Shown here in pieces: positions 22,126 through 32,849 of a DNA stretch of 64,000 nucleotides (positions are counted from its first letter, which is position 1; each line of letters begins with the position of its first letter). Under the pieces are notes generated by a model. That model was not told the DNA's origin and searched no databases. It worked only from the letters and a program-made list of their open reading frames with translations. The DNA is from Apodemus sylvaticus (lineage: Eukaryota; Chordata; Mammalia; Rodentia; Muridae). Both the position numbers and the translations under genes were made by a program. The DNA lies in assembly GCF_947179515.1 (NCBI RefSeq), contig NC_067477.1, forward strand, positions 131,676,465 to 131,740,464, in the 5' to 3' direction.

Positions 22126-22502
22126 AATAGAAATCCATACATGCACAATATATACATATACACACATTCACATATACACATATACACACATACATATACA
22201 TGCCCCTACAGACACATACACATGTATATACGTACATACCCATACAGACACATATACACATATACATATACATACTCACACATATGTACACATACACACC
22301 CATACATGCCCACATACAAATACATACACACATATAATCATGTACATACATTCATATACAGATACACATACATACACATACATTTACACACATATATACA
22401 TGCATATGCACATATATATATGCATACATACAGATACAGATGCAAACATACACATACATATATGCACATACACACATATACACATATACATATGCACATG
22501 CT
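22113..22502. repeat. ~390-bp CA/TA (ACATATAC) microsatellite
   Basis: Alternating purine-pyrimidine sequence built from CACATA, CATACA and TATATA units. Long open frames on both strands reflect this composition and not genes. Confidence 0.95.
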
Positions 22503-22547
22503 CATGGGTTGATGATAATAAATTTTTTAATTACAAAAATTAAAAGT

Positions 22548-22736
22548 CACTGGGCAGTGGTGGCGCATGCCTTTAATCCTAGCACTTGGGAGGCAGAGGC
22601 AGGCGGATTTCTGAGTTCGAGGCCAGCCTGGTCTACAGAGTGAGTTCCAGGACAGCCAGGGCTATACAGAGAAATCCTGTCTCAAAAAACCAAAATCAAA
22701 ACCAAATAAAATAAAATAAAATAAAAATCAAATAGA
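22548..22736 (+). repeat. B1 SINE (young type) with AAAAT-rich tail
   Basis: The complete B1 runs from GGGCAGTGGTGGCGCATGCC to AATCCTGTCTCAAAAAACC. The tail is (AAAAT)n. Confidence 0.93.
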
Positions 22737-22759
22737 AGCAGACTCTTTGTACTGTCTTG

Positions 22760-22925
22760 CTTTTCTTCTCTAATTTGTCCTTCCAGTCACTTCCATGGAT
22801 GTTCTAAAACGCTTGCCACACTCTTGCTTGAAATCCTTCGGTGGCTCCCTGTTGTCTCCTGCGGTAAATTTCCCTTCAGGCTGGCACCCACAGGCTTTAG
22901 TGGCCTGGTACCTCAGCTATCTTAG
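22760..22925 (+). repeat. L2 LINE relic
   Basis: The sequence around CCTTCGGTGGCTCCCTGTTG, GGCTGGCACCCACAGGC and GGCCTGGTACC follows the L2 3' region pattern (CCAGTGGCTTCCCACTGCC, CCTGGCCC). This is an ancient, pre-rodent insertion. Confidence 0.6.
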
Positions 22926-23245
22926 TGAGGAGTTTATTGTTTATGCAAACTAACTTCACATCTTTAAAAAAGGAAATCTCATGAGGAGAGAAGTCTGTCC
23001 TGAACTCGGGGGCAGAGGGAGGGAGGGAGCCCCGGAGGCTCCAGTTTCCTGCCTCCCTCAGTGTCCTTTCTGTCAGCTCTCTGGCCAACAGACTTCTTGG
23101 CTCCAGGGGAGACAGGGTTGTGTAAGGAAACGAAGGTGCAGGCGCCCAGAGATGTGACAACCTTTGGACCAACAAACTCAGTTTGAGAAAACTGCTCATT
23201 TTATATTCGTGTCTTTGCTATTTAAGTTCCCCCTAATTAGCAAAA
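22926..23245. other. Unassigned low-repeat sequence
   Basis: A 100-codon minus-strand frame covers it but has no recognisable domain. Confidence 0.4.
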
Positions 23246-23249
23246 AGGG

Positions 23250-23390
23250 GTTTTGCTGGGTTTGGTGGCTACACACTTTTAATACGCAGGGAAGCAAGCT
23301 GATCTCTGTGAGTTCGAGGCTAGCCTGAGACCAGCCTGATCAGCATAGTGATTCCTTGGCTACATAGTGAGGCCATTTCAAATATCCAAG
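23250..23390 (+). repeat. Old B1/B4 SINE
   Basis: TTGCTGGGTTTGGTGGC and GTGAGTTCGAGGCTAGCCTG are present, with a partially duplicated GACCAGCCTGATCAGC. Confidence 0.7.
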
Positions 23391-23459
23391 AATGAATACA
23401 CAAAACAATTTACTGTGATGAAAGTATAACATGTTATGATTTATTAAAAATTTCAGGCC

Positions 23460-23610
23460 GGGGGCTGGAGAGATGGCTCAGTGATTAAGAGCACTTGCTG
23501 TTCTTGCAGAGGGTCAGAGTTCAATTCCCAGCAACCATATTGGGTTGCTCACAGCCTCCTGTAACTCCAGTTTCAGGGAACTATATCCTCTCCAAATACT
23601 AAAATAAATA
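23460..23610 (+). repeat. B2/B3 SINE
   Basis: The head GGGGCTGGAGAGATGGCTCA is perfect. The 3' end runs into the tandem array described separately. Confidence 0.88.
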
Positions 23611-23768
23611 AGTAGATAAATGGAACTATATCCCCTTTTAAATACTAAAGTAAATGAATGAATGAATGAATGAATGAATAGAACTATATCCTCTCTTAAA
23701 TACTAAAATAAATAAATAAAACTATATCTCCTCTTAAATAATAAAGTGGATGAATGAATGAATGACTT
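23578..23768. repeat. Four-copy tandem array grown from a SINE tail
   Basis: Units of about 40-55 bp each begin with ACTATATC(C/T)(C/T)CT, continue AAATACTAAA and end in AATAAATAA or GAATGAATGAATG. Starts are near 23580, 23625, 23684 and 23721. Confidence 0.85.
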
Positions 23769-23771
23769 CTG

Positions 23772-23915
23772 GAGCTGGGCATAGTATATGCCTTTAAGCC
23801 TGCCACCTGGGAGGCAAAAGCAGGCAGATCTCTGTGAGTTCAAGGCCAGCCTAGTCTACAGAGTGAGCCCCAAGACAGCCAGACATATATAATGAGAACC
23901 TGTCTCAATACAACA
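23772..23915 (+). repeat. B1 SINE
   Basis: The copy runs from GAGCTGGGCATAGTATATG to GAGAACCTGTCTCAATAC. Confidence 0.88.
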
Positions 23916-23940
23916 AAACAAAACTATATGTGCACTAATT

Positions 23941-24560
23941 TGCGGCTGGAGATATGCTCAGCGGGCTGGTGCCTCCCAAGCATGCAGAAGCCCTGGGTTT
24001 GATCCTCAGCAGAGCGGCAGGGCATGGTGCTACACACCTGTAATCCCAGTCCTGGAAGTAGAGGGAGGAACAGATGCTTAAGGTGCGGGTCTGGGAGGTT
24101 GGTTTTAGAACACGTTTTAGGCCAGTCTGGCAACATTAGACCTTGTCCCAGCATGGACATGCAGGCCTGAAACCCTGGCTGGTCAGAGAGCTAAGGCGAG
24201 GAATTACAAGGACTGCCTGTGCCTACCTGGGCTACAGAACGAGGTCAGATCCTCGTCAGAGCCTGGGCAACTCGGTGTGACCCTGTCTTGAAATTAAAAG
24301 GAATAAATAAATTTAAAAACAACAAATGAACAACAACAACACAAAGAGCTAGGGACATAGATCAAAATGGTTAAGGGGTACTTGATCAGGGTACCAGGTT
24401 CAATTCCCAGTACAGACACCTCACCCCCAAGGCAGAATTTCAAGTTAGGCATGGTGGCCTACATTTGTAATACCCCACACTTAAGAGGTTAAAGTAGGGG
24501 AGCTATACCCTGTAGACAGGGTGGGTATGGAAGACCTTTTAGGCACACTATAAAAGAAAT
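23941..24560 (+). repeat. Cluster of three B4/ID-type SINEs
   Basis: Copies lie at about 23941-24150, 24165-24300 and 24345-24510. Each pairs an ID-like head (for example GGTTTGATCCTCAGC or GGTTCAATTCCCAGTAC) with a B1-like tail, or keeps one half of that fusion. Confidence 0.65.
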
Positions 24561-24775
24561 CTATCAAGGGCACAAAGAGACAAAGATTATTTTCTAAAAT
24601 ATACTGCATGAAAACAGCAGACAGTCAGTCCTGTTAATTCAGGACTACAAGCCCAGATACTCAGGAGTTTGAGATATGTGGAACCTAGGTAGGCCAGCCT
24701 GGGCTACAGAACGAGTTTAAGGCCAGCCTTGGCAGCTTAGTAAACCACTGACTCTACAAGGGCAGAGGGGAGGTC
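24560..24775. other. Short unassigned block with a B1 tail fragment
   Basis: GGCCAGCCTGGGCTACAGAA occurs near 24693. The rest was not recognised. Confidence 0.4.
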
Positions 24776-25065
24776 CTGAAGAGATGGCTGGAGTTAAGAA
24801 TAGTTATCAGGAACCTGTTCTCCAGCAGCTGAATGGTGGCTCACTACTAACCCTGACTCATTTCCAGGGATCCGGTGTCCTCTTCTGACCCTCTGCAGGC
24901 ACCAGGCATGCATGTGGTGCTCATACATACATACAGGCATACATGCATACATACATACAGGTAAAACACCCATGCACATAAAAATAGTTTTTAAATGTAA
25001 AAAAAAGTGGTAGAGCATTTACCTACCATGTAGGAAGTTCTGGGTTCAGTTCCAAGTACAATACG
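24776..25065 (+). repeat. B3 SINE followed by ID/B4 fragment
   Basis: B3 middle TCCTCTTCTGACCCTCTGC and an ACATGCATACATAC tail end near 24990. GGTAGAGCATTTACCTACCA to CAGTTCCAAGTACAATA (25007-25062) is an ID-like head. Confidence 0.7.
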
Positions 25066-25373
25066 GAAGGGAAGAGAGAGGAACAGGAGGATTGGATGGA
25101 AAAGGGCCAATGGGTGAGCTCCCAGAGAGCTTGTCCGGCCAAGAGGGAGCCAAGTTCTATAGCAGTTGAGGGGAAATTACTTGGTCTTAGTTCCAGAGCC
25201 TTCTGTGTGGGTCTATATGTGGGTAGACATCTCATTATCAGCTGGGTGTTAAATCTTACAGGGTAAGTTGTTGCTTTGAAACTGACCAGCTGTGGAAGAC
25301 TCTGTGAACCACTAGGGGTTAAGGTCAAGATGTTTATGTAAGACATCACATCACCAAGGCTCCAAATGATCAT

Positions 25374-25790
25374 GACCCAGTTGGGTGTACTGGCTGGTTT
25401 TGTGTGTCAAAACCACAAGCTGGAGTTATCACAGAGAAAGGAGCTTCAGGTGAGGAAGTGCCTCCATGAGATCCAGCTGTGGGGCATTTTCTCAATTAGT
25501 GATCAAGGGTGGAGGGCCCCTTGTGGGTGGTGCCATCCCTGGGCTGGTAGTCCTGGGTTCTATAAGAAAGCAAGCTGAGCAGGCCAGGGGAAGCAAGCCA
25601 GTAAGAAACGTCCTTCCATGACCTCTGCATCAGCTCCTGCTTCCTGACCTGCTTGAGTTCCAGTCCTGACTTCCTTTAGTGATGAACAGCAGTGTGGAAA
25701 GTGTAAGCTGAATAAACCCTTTCCTCCCCAACTTGCCTCTTGGTCATGATGTTTGTGCAGGAATAGAAACCATGACTAAGACATTGGGTT
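25374..25790 (+). mobile_element. ERVL-type LTR-like repeat (family tentative)
   Basis: A common mouse repeat is recognised by CTGGCTGGTTTTGTGTGTCA, GGTGGTGCCATCCCTGGGCT, GATGAACAGCAGTGTGG, GCTGAATAAACCC and the ACTAAGACA end. Its layout resembles the 32271-32700 element, so both may belong to related LTR families. Confidence 0.6.
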
Positions 25791-25824
25791 TTTATTTGTT
25801 TATTCTTGTTGTGGTGGTGTTTTT

Positions 25825-26000
25825 TTTTTTTTTTAAAAGATGTATTTATTTAACGTATGCATGTGAATACACTGTTGTTCTCTTCAGACACATCGGCTCC
25901 CATTACAGATGGCTGTGAGCCACCATGTAGCTTCTGGAAATTGAACTCAGGACCTCTGGAAGAGTAGCCAGTGCTTTTAACTGCTGAGCCATCTCTCCAG
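25825..26000 (-). repeat. B2 SINE
   Basis: A poly(T) is followed by AAAAGATGTATTTATTTA, GGCTGTGAGCCACCATGTAG and GAGCCATCTCTCCAGCCCC. Confidence 0.92.
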
Positions 26001-26009
26001 CCCCCCTCC

Positions 26010-26166
26010 TCTCTTTTTGTTTTGTTTTTGTATTTATTTATTTATTTTTAAAAAGACAGGTTCTCCTGTGGCCCAATGTGTCCTTGCCGTATGGAAACAC
26101 AAAGATCAGGGGATTCTCATTGGCTACTCAAGGCCAGCTTGCCTTGCGTGACAGCTTATCTCAAAA

Positions 26167-26217
<51 letters not shown>

Positions 26218-26226
26218 AATAAAACA
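26010..26226. repeat. B1/B4 remnant and (AAAT)n microsatellite
   Basis: A degraded B1-like block runs to about 26160. A 60-bp AAAT run follows at 26164-26223. Confidence 0.75.
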
Positions 26227-26469
26227 AAAACTTCCAAACACCCTACCCCCCTTCCTGGTGCCAAACTTGTTATATAGCTAAGAATTGCTTTGAACCCATG
26301 ACCCTCCTGTCTCTACTCTTTGCAAATACTGAGGTGATGTGTACACACCACCATCACACCTGGTTTGTGGCCTGATTGCTAAAATATGGCATTTTGCTTT
26401 GATTTTGGCCTTTTGTCTCTACAGACTGCTCTGAGTTCCAGGCCAGCCTGAGCAGCATATTAAGTAGCT

Positions 26470-26765
26470 GTGGGTTGTAGCTCAGAGGTGCACTGCCTGC
26501 CTCCCTTACTTCAGCCCTTGGATTCAATTCCCAGCAACAAACACAGTTTCCCAGTGATTGCCTAGCATTCCTTGTCTAGTTAACGATATCTACTGATCAA
26601 TAGGTTTGTTTCTCAGCTAATTCTTCAGAGGCCTAAGAGGAGTGCTATTTTGGTGAAGAAAAAGAAAATGGAGGAAGCTGAGTGTGGTGCCTTTGGTCCA
26701 GCACTTAGCAGGCAGAGCTAAGTGGATCTCTGTGAGTTTGAGGCCAGCCTGGTCTCAAAAGTAAA
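26470..26765 (+). repeat. ID-like and B1 SINE fragments
   Basis: GGTTGTAGCTCAGAGGTGCA to TTCAATTCCCAGCAAC (26470-26545) is ID/B4-like. GCTGAGTGTGGTGCCTTTGG to CCAGCCTGGTCTCAAAA (26677-26762) is an internally deleted B1. Confidence 0.7.
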
Positions 26766-27060
26766 TAGGATGTTAAAAAATAAAACTAAACACACACACC
26801 ATCACTAACAGCAAAACAACCCTCTACCTCCCAGCAAAAGAAAGACAAATCTACCAACTCTTACACTCTAGTAGTCTTCTAGGCTTGAATTACTACTTTC
26901 TCAAGTGCTGTACTTATAAGTAAATAACTAAATCTATTAGGAGCCCACAAATACTCATCTCTTCCCTTCTTGACAAGAATTGTGTAGGAACCTGTAACTT
27001 TAATTTTTTCCTAAACCTATTTTTAAGGACCGATCTTAAACACTTTAAACTTCCTTTTAG
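26766..27060. other. Unassigned sequence
   Basis: No repeat or gene was recognised. Confidence 0.4.
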
Positions 27061-27970
27061 CTCCTCACCCACTGGAGGTAGTGGAAAGGAAAGGATACAG
27101 GAAGTGGACCTGCTTAGAGCGGGTCTTTAGAGCAACTCCTGTCTGTGTTGTCTGGAAATTGGCAGTTCAGTTCATAAGTCAGCAGCAGTACCTCGACACA
27201 CTCAAAAACACTTCATGGATACACCAGCAGTCCAGTTCGGAAGATCTGGCATAGCAAATACGGATCAGCAGTGGTGGCACTACCTAGTAGAGACAACCAG
27301 GCTTCAGCCTTGGCATGGGTCAGCAGGAGGAACCAGGAGGGACGCCAGAAGTTCTCCACTATGCCTCTCTCTGGAAAGCAAAAATCAGCCAAGACTCCAC
27401 ACCAACAAGCACTGAACAGCCAAGTCTATAAGCAAGCCTAGCTCTGCCTGCATCTCCGGCTGTCGAGTCCTATTTATACTTTCCAAACATCAGACACCCT
27501 CCACAGGTCTAGTCTCAGCACTTGTCTTGCCTCAGCACACGTGTCTGTCTCAGCTGACATCACTCTGCCAATCAGCCAATTAGAGTGCACGGAAGCAGCA
27601 AGAAACTGCAGCACACCACCAGAAGTATTTTGGTGCATTTTTCTCTATGGAGTCCTGACAAATGCAGCTCAACTATACCATGTAAGGTGAACTAATACAG
27701 TCACCGTGTTGTTAGGAAAGAATCCTTCATCACGTGTCCCTTCACGTGCTTGCTTTAGCAGAACTTCCTCTCCCTCGTGTCTGCTTCAGCGAAATGTTCC
27801 TTCACGAGTCTGCCTTAGTTTTTCACCTGTGTCCACTTTAACAAAACGTTCCTTCACCTCTTTGCTGCAGCAAAACACCATCAACTTAACTGGCTTTCTA
27901 AAGACCTTTAAAGTTTCCACTTCTGGAACCAGACCTGATAGTGTAGGTCTGCAAGTCCAGCCATTTAGCC
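27060..27970 (-). mobile_element. ERVK-like LTR in reverse orientation (tentative), with internal tandem repeat
   Basis: The block reads as a rodent LTR on the minus strand and includes TCCTATTTATACTTTCC (reverse TATA-type signal, about 27468). At 27738-27877 about five diverged ~31-bp units occur, each with TTCAC(G/C)TG-like and TGCTTTAGCA-like cores. Confidence 0.45.
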
Positions 27971-28149
27971 GGATGAGGTAGGTGGTTTGGAGGTTTAAGG
28001 TCTGACTAGATTCCAGTATACCTTCATGCCGAACTGGGCAACTTGGGGAGACTGGGTCTCAAAATAAAATGTATGTAAAAGATGCCTATATCTTGAGGGG
28101 GCAATGAGCAGGATGTAAAGTGAATAAGTAAAAAGAAAAAGGTGACTAC

Positions 28150-28411
28150 AGCTATGGGCTATGGCTCAGTATGAGAGAGAGAGATGTTTAGCAGACTGGA
28201 AACCCTGGGTTCAGTCAATAGTAGTGTTTATACAAACAGGGGTTAGAAAGATGGCTAAGTGGCTAAAAGCACACGGCTTTTCTGGGGGACTTGAGTTTGG
28301 TTCCCAGACCCTTTTAGATACCTCAAAACTGCCTGCAATTCTAGCTCCTTGGGATCCAGTGCCCTCTTCTGGCCTCAGTGGACACCTGACCTGTACCCCT
28401 CTCCCTCTCTG

Positions 28412-28451
<40 letters not shown>

Positions 28452-28470
28452 CAAATAAAATAAATGAAAC
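28150..28470 (+). repeat. ID-like fragment, B2/B3 SINE and (CA)n
   Basis: GGGCTATGGCTCAGTATGAG (about 28157) is ID-like. The B2/B3 at 28238-28465 starts GGGGTTAGAAAGATGGCTAA and its tail contains a CA run (28414-28449) and AAATAAAATAAATG. Confidence 0.75.
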
Positions 28471-28557
28471 GACCACAAATAATCACATTAACACATTATA
28501 TATTTATCAGGTCTGATAACCTCATCTTTTAGGACTTATAGAGCTATAATTTTTTTT

Positions 28558-28724
28558 AAAGATTTATTTATTTTATGTAAGTACACTGTAGCTGCCTTCA
28601 GACACTCCAGAAGAAGATTTTGTTACAGATGGTTGTGAGCCACCATGTGGTTGCCGGGACTTGAACTCAGGGCCTTCAGAAGAGCAGTCAGTGCTCTTAA
28701 CCACTGAGCCATCTCACCAGCCCG
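28558..28724 (-). repeat. B2 SINE with target-site duplication
   Basis: The full minus B2 is flanked by GAGCTATAATTTTTTT at 28541-28556 and 28724-28739. Confidence 0.94.
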
Positions 28725-28732
28725 AGCTATAA

Positions 28733-28960
28733 TTTTTTTAAGATTTATTTCACTTTAAGTTATGTATATGTTCGGGAGGTGGTGTGTGTGTGCATCAAGG
28801 TCCCCTTGAGTTGGAGTTAGAGAGGGCTCTGAGTCACCGTGTGGGTTTTGGGGACCCAGATCTGGGCCCTCTCTCCAACCCTGAGAGCTGGGATTTCTTC
28901 TCTCTGGAGGCAATAATACTGTCCTCCTCATAAACGGTTCCCCCAAAAGGGAAAACGGAA
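28733..28960 (-). repeat. B3 SINE
   Basis: It has AAGATTTATTTCACTTTAAG, a GTGTGTGTGTGCATC patch and GGGGACCCAGATCTGGG. Confidence 0.6.
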
Positions 28961-29047
28961 CTTAGGCAATGAGGTCTGGTTTTCTGGTATCAATCTTTTT
29001 CTCTTTAAAACAACAGCACCGACAAAACAAATAACAACAAAAACACC

Positions 29048-29175
29048 TCTAGGTTTTTACAATGTAGTTCTGGCTAGCCTGGAACTTGATATGTAGACCA
29101 GGCTAAACTTGAATTCACAAGATCCAATGTCCTCTGCCTCCAGCATGCTGGGATTAAAGGCATGCCTGGCTCGAC
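29048..29175 (-). repeat. Old B1 SINE
   Basis: It has ATATGTAGACCAGGCTAAAC and CATGCTGGGATTAAAGGCAT. Confidence 0.85.
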
Positions 29176-29204
29176 ATATTTTAAAATGAAATGAAATTGT
29201 ATTT

Positions 29205-29600
29205 TGGGCACTAAGGATTGAACCTGTGGTTCTGCACGCTAGGCGGTTGCCCTTCTGCGGAACTATACTGCATGCAGCCTCTGCGGGAATATTTCTGCTG
29301 TTTGTCTCTGCTTATGGTGCAGGAAATGGAACCCAGGGCTGTGTGTGCACACCAGGTGGGCTCTACTGCAGTACAACCCCTACCTGTCTTCTGTTGACTT
29401 TAAAGTCTTGCCAGGCTGGGGATAGAGCTTGGCTGGTAGTGGGTTGAGCTTGATTGAAAGAGATAAAAAACTAGGTGTGGAACCTGTAATCCCTCTACCC
29501 CAGCTGAAAGCAAAGGGATCAACAAGTTCAAAGATATTCACAGCTACACGTCAAGTTCAAGGCCAGCCGGGGCAGCAGGATACTTTGTCTCAAAAACAAA
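29205..29600. repeat. B4 SINE copies
   Basis: A minus ID/B4 head (29207-29280) and a plus B4 (29413-29598; CAGGCTGGGGATAGAGCTTG to TTTGTCTCAAAAAC) are present. Confidence 0.65.
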
Positions 29601-30150
29601 ACTAAAGCTGTTTACCACTCAATATGCTACACATGGGAGGGGCAAGAACGCAGAATCCAAAAACAGAAACCAAGGTCACAAGACTCTTGTTTTCTTGGAA
29701 TTTTCTCACAAGAACTCAGAAATGTCACATAACTTCGTTCTCAACAGGAGAAGGGGCCGGGGAGATTCATCTTGAGTGGGTGTCTTTTGTTTCTGTTGTT
29801 GTTGTTGTTGCTGCTGCTGCCATAAACTGTCAAGAGCAACTAAAAAGAAAAACGTTCACGTGAGCTCCCTGGTTCAGAGGTGGTCACTACAGGAAATTCA
29901 GGTGGCAGCCACAAAATGAATATTCCTCCTTGGCTAGATTTTCCTCTTCTATTTAGTTCAGAACCCGGCCCCAAGGAACTGTACTGCTTTCTTTTAGTGT
30001 CCCCTCCCCCATCCAGGAACTCACTCACAGGCCAGCTCTGGCCCTAATTACTCCTCACAGGCCTGCCTGGAGGCTTATCTCCTAGGTGACTTAGGTGACT
30101 CTAGGTCCCGTGAAGCTGAGGACATTAACTCTACCTTTTGTGAAGCTTCC
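29600..30150. other. Unassigned sequence with (TGT)n(TGC)n
   Basis: A GTT/GCT triplet run lies at 29793-29820. The rest is low-repeat with no gene evident. Confidence 0.45.
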
Positions 30151-30237
30151 AGATTTGATCCCAGCACTGCAGTATCGGGCCAGCTCTGGGGAGGTGGAGG
30201 TAGGTAGGGGGTCAGGAATTCCTGGCTTTAAGACTAC

Positions 30238-30440
30238 AGTCAGTGAGATGGTTCAGCAGGAAAAGGTGCTTGCTACACAAGTGTGCTAACCTGAGTTCAA
30301 CCCCTAGGATCTATGTAAGGAGAGAACTAAGTCTGTAAAGTTGGTTCTGTGACCTTCACAAGTGCACACACTTTGGCATTTATGCCAATGCCAATAATAA
30401 TAATAGTAGTAGTAGTAGTAGTAATGATGATGATGATGAT
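30238..30440 (+). repeat. B3 SINE with ATA/GTA/GAT triplet tail
   Basis: GGTTCAGCAGGAAAAGGTGC to CTGAGTTCAACCCCTAGG marks the head. The tail is AAT, AGT and GAT triplets at 30393-30441. Confidence 0.7.
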
Positions 30441-30518
30441 GCTAAGTCTACTTTCACATGTCTTCAATATAAATCTGGTCAGGATAGTTTTTCATTTCAT
30501 CTATGCTCCTTTGTCTGC

Positions 30519-30635
30519 TAGGCATGGTGCTGTACTTCTATAATCCCTACGCTAGGAAGCAGAAACAGAAGGAGTGCTGGGAATTCCAGGCCAGCCAAGG
30601 CTACACAGTGAAACCTTGTCTCAATAACCAAATAC
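30519..30635 (+). repeat. Old B1 SINE
   Basis: CTAGGCATGGTGCTGTACTT to GAAACCTTGTCTCAATAAC. Confidence 0.8.
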
Positions 30636-30744
30636 AAAACCCAAACGATTAAACAAAACCCTCCATCATAGGACCTAGGAAAAACATACAGTCAAAACCA
30701 ACCATGCCAAAACAGAATAAAGACAACCCTACTGCCTTCCCCTC

Positions 30745-31005
30745 CAATACCCACCCAGTGCAGAATGTCACCTTCAGAAAGGCCCTCCTGGCGACCCCTA
30801 CACACACAGCACACCCGCTAACTGCACTGGGTAGCTGTGGCCCTTATCTTCCCTGATTGTAAGCAGTCTGGCCCTCACGCCTCCTCTTTTTTTAGATAGT
30901 AGGCTCCCCCACTCCTGAAGCTGTGTTTCATTTATCACTGCAATCCAGAGTGTGACACTAAACATCAGACTCTCCATAAATGTTGAACTGAACTGAACTT
31001 ACGCA
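30745..31005 (+). repeat. L2 LINE relic (3' end)
   Basis: Phrases in L2 order are TCACCTTCAGAAAGGCCCTC, TTAGATAGTAGGCTCCCCC, TTTCATTTATCACTGCAATC and a CATAAATGTTGAACTGAACTG terminus like the L2 end repeat. Confidence 0.75.
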
Positions 31006-31235
31006 CTTGCATTTTCTGCAATTATTCCCTAAGTTCTTATAAAAGTTAATTTGGAAAATGTCAGCCTGTCTCAGCTGTCCTCCTGGGAGAGAAGGAAAAG
31101 GGCATTTATGTATGCGGGGACTGAGAACAAGCACATCCTTGGGGGTTGGGGACAGTGACTGCTGTGGAGAGGTCACACAGGGAGGGGATAGGCAACAGGA
31201 AAAAGCTAGATTAAAGGACAGCTGGCCAGCCAGGC
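31005..31235. other. Unassigned low-repeat sequence
   Basis: No gene is seen. A 115-codon minus-strand frame is without recognisable features. Confidence 0.4.
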
Positions 31236-31525
31236 AGGTGGACACAAGCCTGTAACCCAGAGCCTTTAAGAGGTGATGGCGGGAGGGTAAGAAACACAAG
31301 GCCAAACTTGGATAAGTAAGACCCTACTTAAAAAAACAACAACAAAACAAAAAACCCGAAGCCGGTTCTTGAGATGACTCAGTGGGTAAAATATTTGCCA
31401 AGTCCAACCACCTGAGTTTAATCCCTAGAACCCACGTGGCTGTAGGGAAGAACAAATCTCTCAGGCTATCTTCTGATCTCCATACTGTATCATGGAACGG
31501 ACATACAAATACAGACACAGAGCAG
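31235..31525 (+). repeat. B1 fragment and B3 SINE
   Basis: A degraded B1 (31235-31335) ends in A-rich sequence. The B3 at 31362-31520 has GATGACTCAGTGGGTAAAAT and TTTAATCCCTAGAACCCACG. Confidence 0.7.
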
Positions 31526-31599
31526 AGCACAGAGCAAAGAGCAAATGAACTAGTGCTCTGGAATTTTGTTTTGTTTGTCTGTCTTTGTGTTTTGCTTTT

Positions 31600-31925
31600 G
31601 TTTTTGAGACAGGGTTTCTCTGTGTAACCCTGCCCCCCCCCCCAACTCTCTTTCTGTAGCTGGAGGCTGGCCTAGAACTCACAGAGATGCACCTGTCTCT
31701 GCTTTCTGAGTGTTGTGATTAAATGTGTAAGCTACCACCACCCAGTGTGAGTTTGTTTGTTTGTTTAATTTAGTTTTTTGAGACAGGGTTTCTCTGTACA
31801 GCCCTGACTGTCCTGGAACTCACTCTGTAGACCAGGCTGGCCTTAAACTCAGAAATCTGCTGCCTCTGCTTCTGCCTCCCAAGTGCTGGGATTAAAGGCG
31901 TGCGCCACCACTGTCTGGCTTATTT
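31600..31925 (-). repeat. Two minus-strand B1 SINEs in tandem
   Basis: The first (31602-31745) is diverged with a C-run. The second (31775-31922) is young type, from TTTTTTGAGACAGGGTTTCT to GCGTGCGCCACCACTGTCTG. Confidence 0.9.
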
Positions 31926-32270
31926 CCTTATTTAACTGAAAAAAAGATAGCAGGCCATTGTTACTTGTAATTTCCTTCTTACATTTTGTATTTCCTCAAA
32001 GCTAGAGAAACTTGGATTTTCTTACTGGGGGACTTAGCTCCATCCTCCATCTGCTTTGCCTTGGGCCCTTTGTATATTTGTGTAGAGAGTAGAGGTCAGC
32101 TTCCTGAATAGGACCCATGTCCTGTGGAATCAGCAGAAGCAAGACAAGAGGGCTGGTGAATGGTTGGCAATTACCCCATGATCCTGAAAACAGAAGGGCT
32201 TTTATGTAGGAGATGACAAACACAGTAGAACATGTAGCCCAGGGTGGCCTCACACTCATCATGCAGCTGT

Positions 32271-32702
32271 GATGGTTGATTTTGATTGTCTACTTGGCAC
32301 AGTGTGGAATCACTTGAGAAGAGACTCCATGAGGGATTGTCAAATCAGGTTGGCCTTGGGCCTGTCTATGGATTGTGTTGGTTACATTAATTGAGGTGCA
32401 AAGCTTTACCCTCTATGGGTGGCACCATTCCCTAGGCAGGGTATTCGGAGCCGTGTGAACGTGGAGCAGTTGAGCTGAGCACTGGCCAGTACACACATCC
32501 GGTCTGTCTGCCCTTGACTGTGGTGTAATGTGACCAGCTGCTTCAGTTCCCGCCATTTTGGCTTGCTCACAATGATAAACCATAATGTGCAGTTATGAGC
32601 CAAAAAATAATACTAATTATATAAAAAGTAAAACCCTTTCTCCCTTATGTTGCAGTTGCCAGGGTGCTTTACCACAGAAACATGAAACAAAACTAAAACA
32701 AT
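32271..32702 (+). mobile_element. Solo ERVL-type LTR (MLT2-like, tentative)
   Basis: It begins TGTGATGGTTGATTTTGATT, the typical ERVL/MLT2-style start, has GGTGGCACCATTCCCTAGGC in the middle and GTGACCAGCTGCTTCAGTTC towards the 3' side, and ends near ACTAAAACA. No internal region is adjacent. Confidence 0.65.
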
Positions 32703-32849
32703 AGCCAAGGGTGGCCTTGAAACCATCATTTTCCTTTTGTTATTTATTATTATTAACAACAACAAACTACTAGCTCTGACTAGCCTAGAACTCATAAAGT
32801 TGACTTGCCTCTGCCCCTCAAGGGGCACCACCACTGCCCAGTTCAGAAT

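Noticed and set aside
22063..22543. 147-149-codon His/Thr/Tyr-rich frames
   Set aside because: These are translations of the CA/TA microsatellite in two frames.
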